This document shows, piece by piece, positions 1 through 7,274 of a DNA stretch of 8,950 nucleotides. Location of the stretch: contig DKME01000097.1 of the NCBI GenBank assembly GCA_002469525.1, positions 9,629 to 18,578 of the forward strand. The letters are read 5' to 3'. This DNA is from Actinobacteria bacterium UBA7422 (lineage in GTDB: Bacteria; Actinomycetota; Actinomycetes; S36-B12). The stretch's first letter is position 1. Each line of letters begins with the position of its first letter. Position numbers and translations under genes: made by a program. The notes under the pieces were generated by a model. It was not told the origin of the DNA and did no database searches. It was given only the letters and a program-made list of their open reading frames with translations.

Positions 1-1685
1 ATCCCGTGGTTGGTGACGGTGCCGTCTTCATTGGCATTAGTTCCTGGCAACCGAAGCGCGATATTTATTCCGTTGACAGACTGGGTTTTTGTCAGATCCC
101 CCGGGCGACTAAACGCCGCAATCGCCAACGCAATGGCACTTTTTTTCCATTCCTTGAGATCCGGATTCGTGGTAAACATTGCTTGAGCCATGGCTGGAGC
201 CAGAAGATCCCACGAGACTTCGTCTGACTGTGAATTCCCAGGCGTCAGCTCAACCCCGGCCCGATCACGGAAATAGCGAGGACCACGCTTAGCTACCGCA
301 TTTGCTTCGGCCTGAACCATGTTGGCAACTATTGCTTTTTCATCAGAATTCAGGTCGCCCCACAGGAGCCATGCTGCTTGAGCCGTCGTAGTGGACCACA
401 AGGCGCTCTGCCAGGTTTCGCCCCAACCACCGGGAGTATTTGACACGTGCTGGCACGCGATCGAACGAATCAACCATAGGGAGTAGTCAACAACCTTTGC
501 TCTTTTAATCCCGTCAAAATTCTTCAGTTTCGTCGTGCTCACGAGAGTTGCCGAACTCAGCGCAGTATTGGCCGACCGGCGAATCGACTCTTCCATTGTT
601 TTATTCGTGCTGATTGGGTCGTAGTAGGTCGTGTTGAGTCTGCTGGTAAGCCGGTCTCGGGTGTCATTACGAATTGCAAATGCAACACCGTCCTCCAAAC
701 TCAGCGCGATTTCGCGGTTGCCTTCAATCGAACGTGTTCCACTAGGAATCACCGGTTTGCGAACCGTTTTTCGGAGCGCATTACCCGCATTGGTTGCGGA
801 AACTGTTTGGGTCGGGCAGGCGGTGATCCCACCGACACGGGTGCCCACCAAAGGTATCGCGCCGTTGGTAAGTGAAATATCTCGGTAGGTGGTTTTCTTT
901 GGTTTCTTAAGGTTCTTGACAAAAAACCAGCGAGCTCCCCGCACCAACCCCGGGGTCGCGCGCCCCGTTGCGTTCCAGTCACCCGCAACGGGTACGTCTG
1001 TGGGCAATCCCAGAGTTATCGAAGCTACCGAGAAGTCACCCGCAGGTTCGGGTGTAAAAACAACTTTCTTTCCCACAAATTTTGGTTTCTTGGTGCCCGG
1101 GAAACGCAACTGCCACAGGCCAGCCCGGTAGACGCCAAGGTTGTCGGCATTCTTGCCGTCCCAGTCACCCACCACCGGAATGTCACCTGCCTGACCGAAA
1201 ACCGCGGATTTCGTTCCGCCACCGCGCAGAACCCACTGCCAGGATCCCGAATTGAAAATTCCTAAATCGTCCCGGCCGTCACCGTCAACATCGCCCGTGA
1301 TTGGGATGTCTCCCGCAGCTCCACCCAGGGTGATCATCTCTTCCCACCGTGGTGAGTCAACGGCACTGTCTGTGATCCAAAAGGCCCCGTCGGAATAACG
1401 CCCGGGTGTAGACACTCCGTCGCCGTTCCAGTCACCCAATAACGCTGTGCCAGAGGCTTCCGGGAGTTCGATTTTGGTCCTTGAAGTTCCCCTGTTGCCA
1501 GGGGCATAGGTAGTAAAAACCCCGCTGGTGGCGTTACCGCCCGCTGGAATCGAAGAAATTTTCATCTTCTTTTTTGGCGCAGCAACAGACGTCTCGCTTG
1601 CCGGCAGACCCGGTATTGACAGGCCCATGAGTGACAGGACCAGTAGCGTCAGGACCAATGCCGCAACAACGCCACGACCGAACAT
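1..1685 (-). CDS. Secreted FG-GAP/VCBS-repeat protein with helical (alpha/alpha-toroid-like) domain, C-terminus cut by window edge
   Basis: I translated this frame by hand; it stays open from the start to base 1 (561 codons) and continues outside the window. Residues 1-36 look like a Sec signal peptide: an Arg near the N-terminus, a Leu/Val-rich core at about 6-24, and a possible cleavage after SVAA, followed by a lysine-rich stretch. Residues 84-255 hold four repeats of the type GDWNGDG...GxW, as in FG-GAP/VCBS proteins. Residues about 310-561 are a different, mostly helical region with many Trp (WGETW, AAWLLWGDL) and late motifs GNSQSDEVSWD and NEDGTVTNHG. From memory these resemble a family of secreted actinobacterial proteins with alpha/alpha-toroid folds, some related to polysaccharide lyases; a lyase activity is only a guess. 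The start is uncertain: ATG 1685 has AAAAGG directly against it, GTG 1697 adds Val-Lys-Arg, and ATG 1721 would overlap the preceding gene by 13 nt. It is last in the run seen here and probably co-transcribed. Confidence 0.85.
   Translation of the reverse strand, partial: MFGRGVVAALVLTLLVLSLMGLSIPGLPASETSVAAPKKKMKISSIPAGGNATSGVFTTYAPGNRGTSRTKIELPEASGTALLGDWNGDGVSTPGRYSDGAFWITDSAVDSPRWEEMITLGGAAGDIPITGDVDGDGRDDLGIFNSGSWQWVLRGGGTKSAVFGQAGDIPVVGDWDGKNADNLGVYRAGLWQLRFPGTKKPKFVGKKVVFTPEPAGDFSVASITLGLPTDVPVAGDWNATGRATPGLVRGARWFFVKNLKKPKKTTYRDISLTNGAIPLVGTRVGGITACPTQTVSATNAGNALRKTVRKPVIPSGTRSIEGNREIALSLEDGVAFAIRNDTRDRLTSRLNTTYYDPISTNKTMEESIRRSANTALSSATLVSTTKLKNFDGIKRAKVVDYSLWLIRSIACQHVSNTPGGWGETWQSALWSTTTAQAAWLLWGDLNSDEKAIVANMVQAEANAVAKRGPRYFRDRAGVELTPGNSQSDEVSWDLLAPAMAQAMFTTNPDLKEWKKSAIALAIAAFSRPGDLTKTQSVNGINIALRLPGTNANEDGTVTNHG
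921..1439 (-). repeat. Four protein-level FG-GAP/VCBS-like repeats
   Basis: Four units begin at GDWNGDGVSTPG, GDVDGDGRDDLG, GDWDGKNADNLG and GDWNATGRATPG (residues 84, 131, 173 and 235). Each is followed within about 10-15 residues by a Gly-x-Trp or similar aromatic strand (GAFWI, GSWQW, GLWQL, ARWFF). Three are preceded by a D-[IV]-P strand (GDIPIT, GDIPVV, TDVPVA). Only the second has the full acidic DxDGDGxxD calcium-binding loop; the others have lost one or more acidic positions. Confidence 0.8.
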
Positions 1686-1708
1686 CCTTTTGACCACTAG
1701 CCCTGCAT

Positions 1709-3655
1709 TCACAAAGAACATTCTTCACACAGCGGGCTTGAAGGTACGAGCACGCGGGAGGTCATTACCCGCATAGGGTTACGCGGATTGGCCCACGCAT
1801 TAACAAGTTGGCCCGACACGTCGCGGAACCATAAGAGGTTTACATTCAACTGTGGATCAATCTGCTGCGCGAAGTCCACGTACTCCAATGTGGAAGTTTC
1901 ATAGGGGAACGGTGGCAGTTTCGCGTAAAACTTTTGCTGATCCACCGACATGTTGTTGGTCAAGGTCATGACCCATAAATTCGGCAGCGTGCCAGCGCCG
2001 TCCCACAGGAATGGTGTCCACTCCGGATTTTCTTGTGCTACTTCCGCGGACCGGATAATCGCCTCGCCCACTAGGGGCTTGTCAATCCCTTCCTTGCGTT
2101 CCTTTGCCGCTTGAATACCTGGCGCGAAAGTGAAGTTGGGTGCAAGTTGGGTTGAAGTCGTTCCCACGTAACCGTAGGCAACTGTTCCCGCGAGTGTGAC
2201 TCCACCGGCCGCGAGGAGTTGCTGTTTCAGCGTGAGTTCCCGGGTCGCATAGATCACAGCAACGGCAACCAGGGCAAGGATCACCGGCATAAACGCCATA
2301 AGTGATCCGCTGAACGCTTTGAGAACGTAATAGGACGAGACCCGGCTGACCTCCGCTGAGTCGGCGCCCAGGGAAAACACACCCGCGATCACCGTGAACA
2401 TGACCGGTGGCCCGGCAACTCCGATTGCCAGGGTGCGCCGTATTCCACTGAAGAACCAGATCAAAATCAGTCCGAGCACCGGCGTTGCCAGGGCCAAGGA
2501 AATGTTGAACCCGGGCATACCCACTCCGACCGCACCGATCTCGCTGTTGAGTTCACTCGCGCTACTTCCGGGACGAATAATTGCCTGGGCCTGGGTGATC
2601 GCGAGGTAGCCGGCAATAACGGCGGTAAACACCAACCAGATACTCGCCGTGACCCGGTTGCTACGGAACAAGGCGATCAATACAACAACACCCGCGGGGA
2701 CGATTCCAAGAACCAGCGGTGTCCATAGATTGATGGACACGATCGCGCCAACCGGCACCAGGAACCAACCAAGGGTTAGTGCACTTTGGGTTGATCGCAC
2801 CGAAAAATAGCTGCACAAGGTCACCGCGGTAACTCCCATAACAAAGTTCACAAACCCCGCGTTAAACATCAGAGCCGGGCTCCCCAATGTGAAGAACAGT
2901 GCGGTCAGCACAAATGCCAGCGCCCCGAGCGCGGTCCTTCGTTTCTGCGTGACACCCGGCAGCACCCGTTGGGCCAGGTCACCTGCCATCCATGCAAGAG
3001 CCGCACTACATGATGCAAAGGAAATCGCCTGCCACGTGATGTAAGGAAAGAGCAATGAAATGCGAGATATCCCGCTGCCACTCCAGGCGTACTGGCCGAG
3101 TGACCACACCGTCGTGTGAAGGGAGGGGTACCACTGGTTCCACGCCTCGCTGCCGTCAACGGTTGGCCACGTCGTACTTCCTACTTCATAGGTGTTAGCA
3201 AATGTGACGAAGTGTCCGTGGTTGTCCCACCCGGTGAAAAACATGCCACTAAGAGTTTCGTAATCATTGGTACCTATATATGCGCTGAGCAGCCACACCA
3301 CACTCGCGAGGAGGAATCCAACGAAAAGAAAGTCTCCTGTTTTTGTTCTTGGCAAGCGAACATTCGCCAACTGCGGGATAAACCGCAGCAACGCCGCGGC
3401 AAGCACTACTCCGGCCAACAACACGTGCGCACTCAGCGCGCTCACCGGAGTTGTTCCATTGCGCGGGAACACGATCGCGACAATGGCCAGTAAGACAAGT
3501 GCGCTAATAATCAGTCGCTCGGTGTGAGTCCTACCCCACGGCGGAATCACCGCCAGAGCAATAACGGCTGCAATTACTCCAACCGGTGGAATCACAAAGA
3601 CCAAAATTGCAACGAGAAGCGCCGCCGCAAGGTAGCGGATGACGGGCCGGCTCAT
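1709..3655 (-). CDS. Polytopic membrane protein, GT-C-like glycosyltransferase/polymerase candidate
   Basis: A 648-residue protein with about 12-13 hydrophobic segments (about 8-38 as two, 47-63, 74-92, 107-126, 200-225, 240-285 as two, 292-330 as two, 338-355, 383-402, 409-428, 447-470, 478-496), then a soluble tail of about 150 residues. Between the early helices is a loop at about 127-195 rich in acidic and aromatic residues, with GWDNHGHF at 142-149 and WNQWYPSLH at 172-180. An Asp-containing first large extracytoplasmic loop is typical of GT-C enzymes, which use polyprenyl-phosphate sugars. The role in extending or modifying a lipid-linked glycan is inferred from this and from the neighbours. 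It could instead be a Wzy-like polymerase or another uncharacterised membrane family. The ATG overlaps the stop of the DUF4012 gene as ATGA and no Shine-Dalgarno sequence is visible, so translation is probably coupled. The protein ends in CEEC-Ser-Leu, an unusual Cys pair at the very C-terminus. Confidence 0.8.
   Translation of the reverse strand: MSRPVIRYLAAALLVAILVFVIPPVGVIAAVIALAVIPPWGRTHTERLIISALVLLAIVAIVFPRNGTTPVSALSAHVLLAGVVLAAALLRFIPQLANVRLPRTKTGDFLFVGFLLASVVWLLSAYIGTNDYETLSGMFFTGWDNHGHFVTFANTYEVGSTTWPTVDGSEAWNQWYPSLHTTVWSLGQYAWSGSGISRISLLFPYITWQAISFASCSAALAWMAGDLAQRVLPGVTQKRRTALGALAFVLTALFFTLGSPALMFNAGFVNFVMGVTAVTLCSYFSVRSTQSALTLGWFLVPVGAIVSINLWTPLVLGIVPAGVVVLIALFRSNRVTASIWLVFTAVIAGYLAITQAQAIIRPGSSASELNSEIGAVGVGMPGFNISLALATPVLGLILIWFFSGIRRTLAIGVAGPPVMFTVIAGVFSLGADSAEVSRVSSYYVLKAFSGSLMAFMPVILALVAVAVIYATRELTLKQQLLAAGGVTLAGTVAYGYVGTTSTQLAPNFTFAPGIQAAKERKEGIDKPLVGEAIIRSAEVAQENPEWTPFLWDGAGTLPNLWVMTLTNNMSVDQQKFYAKLPPFPYETSTLEYVDFAQQIDPQLNVNLLWFRDVSGQLVNAWANPRNPMRVMTSRVLVPSSPLCEECSL
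3652..3655 (-). promoter_or_regulatory. ATGA stop/start overlap (translational coupling)
   Basis: On the minus strand the bases ATGA contain both the start of the membrane protein gene (ATG, 3655-3653) and the stop of the DUF4012 gene (TGA, 3654-3652). The 25 bases before it have no clear ribosome binding site, which favours termination-reinitiation and matched production of the two proteins. Confidence 0.75.
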
Positions 3656-5598
3656 TGGTTAAACCGTATCGTCGCTTCAACGGGTCCACTTTGAACAGCG
3701 GACAAGGTTGCGGTCGCGTCGGTGATCTTCATTCCAGCTTGTTTGACTGGCGTGAATCCCTGCGGACCGGTCACCTGCAGAGTCAATGTTGAAGGGATGA
3801 ACAGTGACTGTGGTTCAGAAAGAATTTTGTACTCCAGTCGACCGGCGCGATCGGTTGAAAAAGTGCCTGCCGGGAGGGTATACGAAATTGACACCGCACT
3901 CTGCCCACCGGGTGGAGTCCACCCCACAAGTCGAATCATTCGGTGACCGAAACCGTCGTCGACCCAGCCGTTACCCAATTGACTATGACCCTTAAATGGT
4001 CGAACCGTGAAACCGGAAGGGTATGACGTGCTGTAGTCACGTGCAGCGTCCGGAACATAAAGGATGTAAGCACTCTTTAGCCACATGGTTTCGTAGCCAA
4101 CCCGCTCGGGCGGTCCGTCGGGACGGTCTGCAGGGGTCGCGTTGTTCACGGTGAGTTGTTGTGTGACCCTGGCGCTGCCATCAGCTTCTAGATTCGCGGT
4201 TACCAGAACATTGCGCTGCTGGAAAACGTCAACCTTGGATTGATTACCGTTTTGGGTATACATGGCAGACCAGTCACCGGTTCCTGGATCACTGACGACT
4301 CCAGCCACTCCCGCCTGAAGCGCCAAATTTTCTAGTCTGCTCTCTTTCATCCATAGTTGAAAGTGTCGTCCCGGTGCCGTTTCGGCAATTGCTTTTGCAG
4401 CTGGAACAAGGTCACTTCCCGAGAGCACCCTCGTGAGCAACGTGTCCAATAGTTCCTGGTTTGCATCCTGTCGCTGTTGCGCGTCCTCTTGACCAAAGTC
4501 GGCATAAGCATCCACTAACAAAATCTGCCCAATCTGATCCCCGCTCACTGTTCCGTACACCTCTGACTCGACGGGGCCTATTGCATCTAATACCGCAGCG
4601 ATCGCAGTGAGGTCCAGAGTGACAACTCCGTCAACCTCTGGGTAACTCGGCCCATCCCAGCCTCCACTCCAAGCGCTCACCATTTCACGGGCTGAATAAA
4701 TGAAGTTCGGGTGTGTGTTTGTGACAACGAATGGATTATTGCGGGGATTCCGCTCAAAGAATGGGTTCAGAGCAGGGCCGAACCAATTAATTCTGGCATT
4801 AATGGGTGGGAAGAGTTGCGTGCTGGTCTGCCCCTTCAACGGAATGCTGATTCGCCCGTCTTCAAATTCGATCATGAGAAGTGACAATGGAGCGCCACCG
4901 CTTGCCCGCATTTCCGCCTGGTTACCAATCGCGATCAAGTACCGCTTAATCCCACTGGCTCCCAATGCATTCGGCAGGACAGGGGCAATACTGTTGAGAG
5001 AATCAACCGCCTGCTGTACCGCCTCTAATTCATTCAGGGCTTTATTGCGGATCGAATCAAGTGGCCCGGTGGCAAATGTTCCCGCCGTAATTCCAGCTAG
5101 TTGAATCGCGGCTCCATCAATATTCGTTTTTGCAGCTCCTACTTCCTCCGGTAGCAATTCCAGTCGTTCAAGATTCACTCGCCCGTCGGCAAATATTCGG
5201 TCACCGCCGCTCTCTCCGGACAGATCCCCGTACAGGCCAATCAGTTGACCGGTTGCAGCCGAGATTGAAGACGCCGCTTCCACACTGGCCCGCCAGTTAT
5301 CCACGGCCGCACTCACACCGGGGACATAGCCCATTAGTCGCACCTGCGATGTGTCAATTGATTTCAGTAGCGTGGCCGTTGAAGCATCGGCTAGCTCAAA
5401 TTCAGCTTCACCCGCCGGGTAGTCACCCTCCAATAACCCGCTGGCTGCGCCCGAAAGGTGCGACTGCAATCCGATGCCACTCCAGGCAAGTGTTCCGAGG
5501 GAGGCGACCAAGCCCACTTGGAGCCAGAAGATGAATCCGCCAAGCGCGGTAATCAGCGCTAGGAGACCCCAGAACAGGGGTTTGCGGGAAGACACCAC
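3652..5598 (-). CDS. DUF4012 domain-containing membrane-anchored protein
   Basis: A 648-residue protein with basic residues Arg5/Lys6 and one long hydrophobic segment at about 8-36, so it is probably an N-terminally anchored protein with an extracytoplasmic body. Residues about 60-210 are helical and Ala-rich. The family signature is at 219-235 (RYLIAIGNQAEMRASGG), followed by a beta-rich part (LLMIEFEDGRI), VDGVVTLDLTAIAAVLDAIGP at 322-342, and a helical motif FGQEDAQQRQDANQELLDTLL at 368-388. Residues about 455-648 form a beta-rich C-terminal region. DUF4012 has no firmly known function that I can cite; its genes are often found in actinobacterial surface-polysaccharide loci. The order of motifs is reminiscent of LCP glycan ligases (see findings), which would suit its place between a sugar-phosphate initiator and a GT-C-like protein. 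The start is GTG 5598 or the adjacent GTG 5595. Neither has a Shine-Dalgarno sequence, but a -10-like hexamer is just upstream. Confidence 0.88.
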   Translation of the reverse strand: MVSSRKPLFWGLLALITALGGFIFWLQVGLVASLGTLAWSGIGLQSHLSGAASGLLEGDYPAGEAEFELADASTATLLKSIDTSQVRLMGYVPGVSAAVDNWRASVEAASSISAATGQLIGLYGDLSGESGGDRIFADGRVNLERLELLPEEVGAAKTNIDGAAIQLAGITAGTFATGPLDSIRNKALNELEAVQQAVDSLNSIAPVLPNALGASGIKRYLIAIGNQAEMRASGGAPLSLLMIEFEDGRISIPLKGQTSTQLFPPINARINWFGPALNPFFERNPRNNPFVVTNTHPNFIYSAREMVSAWSGGWDGPSYPEVDGVVTLDLTAIAAVLDAIGPVESEVYGTVSGDQIGQILLVDAYADFGQEDAQQRQDANQELLDTLLTRVLSGSDLVPAAKAIAETAPGRHFQLWMKESRLENLALQAGVAGVVSDPGTGDWSAMYTQNGNQSKVDVFQQRNVLVTANLEADGSARVTQQLTVNNATPADRPDGPPERVGYETMWLKSAYILYVPDAARDYSTSYPSGFTVRPFKGHSQLGNGWVDDGFGHRMIRLVGWTPPGGQSAVSISYTLPAGTFSTDRAGRLEYKILSEPQSLFIPSTLTLQVTGPQGFTPVKQAGMKITDATATLSAVQSGPVEATIRFNQ

Positions 5599-5601
5599 TT
5601 G

Positions 5602-5607
5602 AGTATA
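5602..5607 (-). promoter_or_regulatory. Possible -10 element for a leaderless DUF4012 transcript
   Basis: The minus strand reads TATACT, then CAA, then GTGGTG. With usual sigma-70-type spacing, transcription would begin at or next to the second GTG (5595), giving a leaderless mRNA, which is common in actinobacteria. A short palindrome AGCGCGCT (5608-5615) abuts the hexamer upstream. No convincing -35 was found at 16-18 bases. The surrounding 75-base gap (5599-5673) shows no strong terminator hairpin with a T-run. Confidence 0.35.
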
Positions 5608-5673
5608 AGCGCGCTAAGTCAGGCAGCGTGGAGCACAAGCGCAGTTCGGCTTTTCCCGTGAAGGCGTCTTGCC

Positions 5674-7233
5674 CTAATACGCACCGCTTCCGCTGAGTAC
5701 CACTTTGACTGTTTTGGCCACAATGAGCAGATCCAGGACCGGAGACCAGTGCTCCACGTAATCCAAATCCATCCGCATCCGTTCATCCCAGTCGACCGCT
5801 TTGCGGCCAGATACCTGCCATAGCCCGGTGAGCCCCGGTTTGGTCAAATGCCGCCGGTGATCCGCGTCACCAAAGAGGGGAATTTCATCGATCAGGACTG
5901 GGCGTGGACCAACCAGAGACATTGTGCCCCCGATCACGTGCACAATCTGAGGCATTTCATCAATTGACCATCTGCGTAGAAACCGCCCAAATGGCGTAAT
6001 TCGCGGGTCGTTCTTGTAGCGCTCACTGATTCGGTCATCGGGGACTCCGATTACGTCACCCCGTTGTTCGTCCGAACCTACGTACATGGTGCGAAACTTC
6101 ACTACATCAATTACTTCACCGCCACGCCCAATTCGTTGATGCCGATAAAACACAGGCCCGCGAGTGGTGAAGAAAATGCCGACTGCAGCAAAAAGCATAA
6201 ACGGCGCAAACAGGATGAACAGCGAAATACCAAGGCAGATATCCAAGGCACGTTTAATAGCACGCTTGGGGCCGGTTAAGTGTGGCTCATCAAGATGAAT
6301 CAATGGAAGGTCAGCCTGCATGCGAATGGTCACGCGTGGGCCGACAAAGTCACCTAGGGTCGGCGCAACCAGTAGGTCAATTCGTGGACCTTCAAGTCTC
6401 CATGAAAGGCGCTTGATCAAATCCTGTCCTTGCACGGGGGTCCCAGCAACGGCAACGGTGTCAACATCGTTGATGCCAATGCGGGCCATGACTTGGTCCA
6501 GCCAGTCGTCAATCTGCGAGTCGGTGAAATCCACTTCGGACTCTTCAACAACATCAACGACCACGAATCCCGCCACCGGATCACGGTCCAGCATGTCCAC
6601 GATCTCACTTTGGCGGTCGCCCGTTCCAATCACCATAGTTCGATGCAAATAGTTCCCATAGCGACGCTCATGTCTCAACCACGCACGCAGAATCCATCTA
6701 TCAACCAGAAGTAGCACCACTCCAACAATAAAAGTGATGAGAACAAACCCACGTGAAAGATCAAGTTTCAATGCGAAAGCAACAACGGCTACCGTGCCGA
6801 AAAGTCCGGCCGAAGCGGTAACGACCCGTTTGAATTCCTCGGAGCCAACTCCCAATACGCGCGTGTCATACGCTCCGCGCACGATCAAGGCCAGGGTCCA
6901 GGAAAAGACAACGATCAGTGCAAAAAAGACGTACGTTCCATCAGACACGTTCAGGTTGTATGGAATTGTCCATCGCAAAACAAATCCGATTGTGGCCGCT
7001 GCAACGATCACGAGTGAATCCCAAACTATGGCTCGAGTTGCATAAACCCTTAACGGATCCCGACGTTGAATTGGTCTGTCAACGTGTTTGTTTGGAGTTG
7101 CCCAACCGCCTTTTGAGTGAGCTTCTCGAGCGATTCGACGCCACGTTCCCGTGTCTGTCAGCGGGTCGAAAGTTTGAGGCGAGGCGATTCCCTCGTTTTC
7201 TCGTGCACTATCTTTCTCGACCGAGCTCACCAT
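5674..7233 (-). CDS. Polyprenyl glycosylphosphotransferase (undecaprenyl-phosphate sugar-1-phosphate transferase, WbaP/CpsE type)
   Basis: This enzyme would transfer a sugar-1-phosphate from a nucleotide sugar to undecaprenyl phosphate at the cytoplasmic membrane face, the first committed step of a surface glycan. Numbered from ATG 7233, the N-terminus (1-65) is soluble and charged. Four membrane segments follow at about 67-87, 100-119, 137-155 and 159-178. A nucleotide-binding-like central domain begins at HRTMVIGTGDRQ (198-209). The C-terminal bacterial sugar transferase domain starts at KRALDICLG (327-335), includes a hydrophobic hairpin at about 333-356, and has the hallmarks PVFYRHQRIGRGG, VVKFRTM, the catalytic Asp-Glu pair in SIDEMPQ (about 423-429), SLVGPRP and KPGLTGLWQVSGR. 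Length (519) and architecture are normal for the family and no key residue is missing. The sugar specificity cannot be read. A GTG directly upstream (7236) is an alternative start; no ribosome binding site is evident for either. It follows the hydrolase gene by 41 bases. Confidence 0.95.
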   Translation of the reverse strand: MVSSVEKDSARENEGIASPQTFDPLTDTGTWRRIAREAHSKGGWATPNKHVDRPIQRRDPLRVYATRAIVWDSLVIVAAATIGFVLRWTIPYNLNVSDGTYVFFALIVVFSWTLALIVRGAYDTRVLGVGSEEFKRVVTASAGLFGTVAVVAFALKLDLSRGFVLITFIVGVVLLLVDRWILRAWLRHERRYGNYLHRTMVIGTGDRQSEIVDMLDRDPVAGFVVVDVVEESEVDFTDSQIDDWLDQVMARIGINDVDTVAVAGTPVQGQDLIKRLSWRLEGPRIDLLVAPTLGDFVGPRVTIRMQADLPLIHLDEPHLTGPKRAIKRALDICLGISLFILFAPFMLFAAVGIFFTTRGPVFYRHQRIGRGGEVIDVVKFRTMYVGSDEQRGDVIGVPDDRISERYKNDPRITPFGRFLRRWSIDEMPQIVHVIGGTMSLVGPRPVLIDEIPLFGDADHRRHLTKPGLTGLWQVSGRKAVDWDERMRMDLDYVEHWSPVLDLLIVAKTVKVVLSGSGAY

Positions 7234-7274
7234 CACACGGTATCAGGAATTGGCCATCTAATCGGCGGCAAACG

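Noticed and set aside
6..888. Short plus-strand open frames (6-227, 631-888) in a region that at first seems gene-poor
   Set aside because: The minus strand is continuously open with recognisable domain motifs here; the plus-strand frames are shadows with no family features.
3116..3527. Two plus-strand frames of 125 and 86 residues
   Set aside because: They lie fully inside the membrane protein gene, overlap each other in different frames and have low-complexity, non-protein-like composition.
4700..5534. Two plus-strand frames of 134 residues each
   Set aside because: Both are antisense to the DUF4012 gene, whose family signature lies in this stretch; no domain features were seen.
7237..7274. 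Possible terminator or leaderless promoter (TACCGT before GTG/ATG) ahead of the sugar transferase
   Set aside because: There is no hairpin with a T-run, and TACCGT is a poor -10 match without a -35; the short gap is better explained by read-through.
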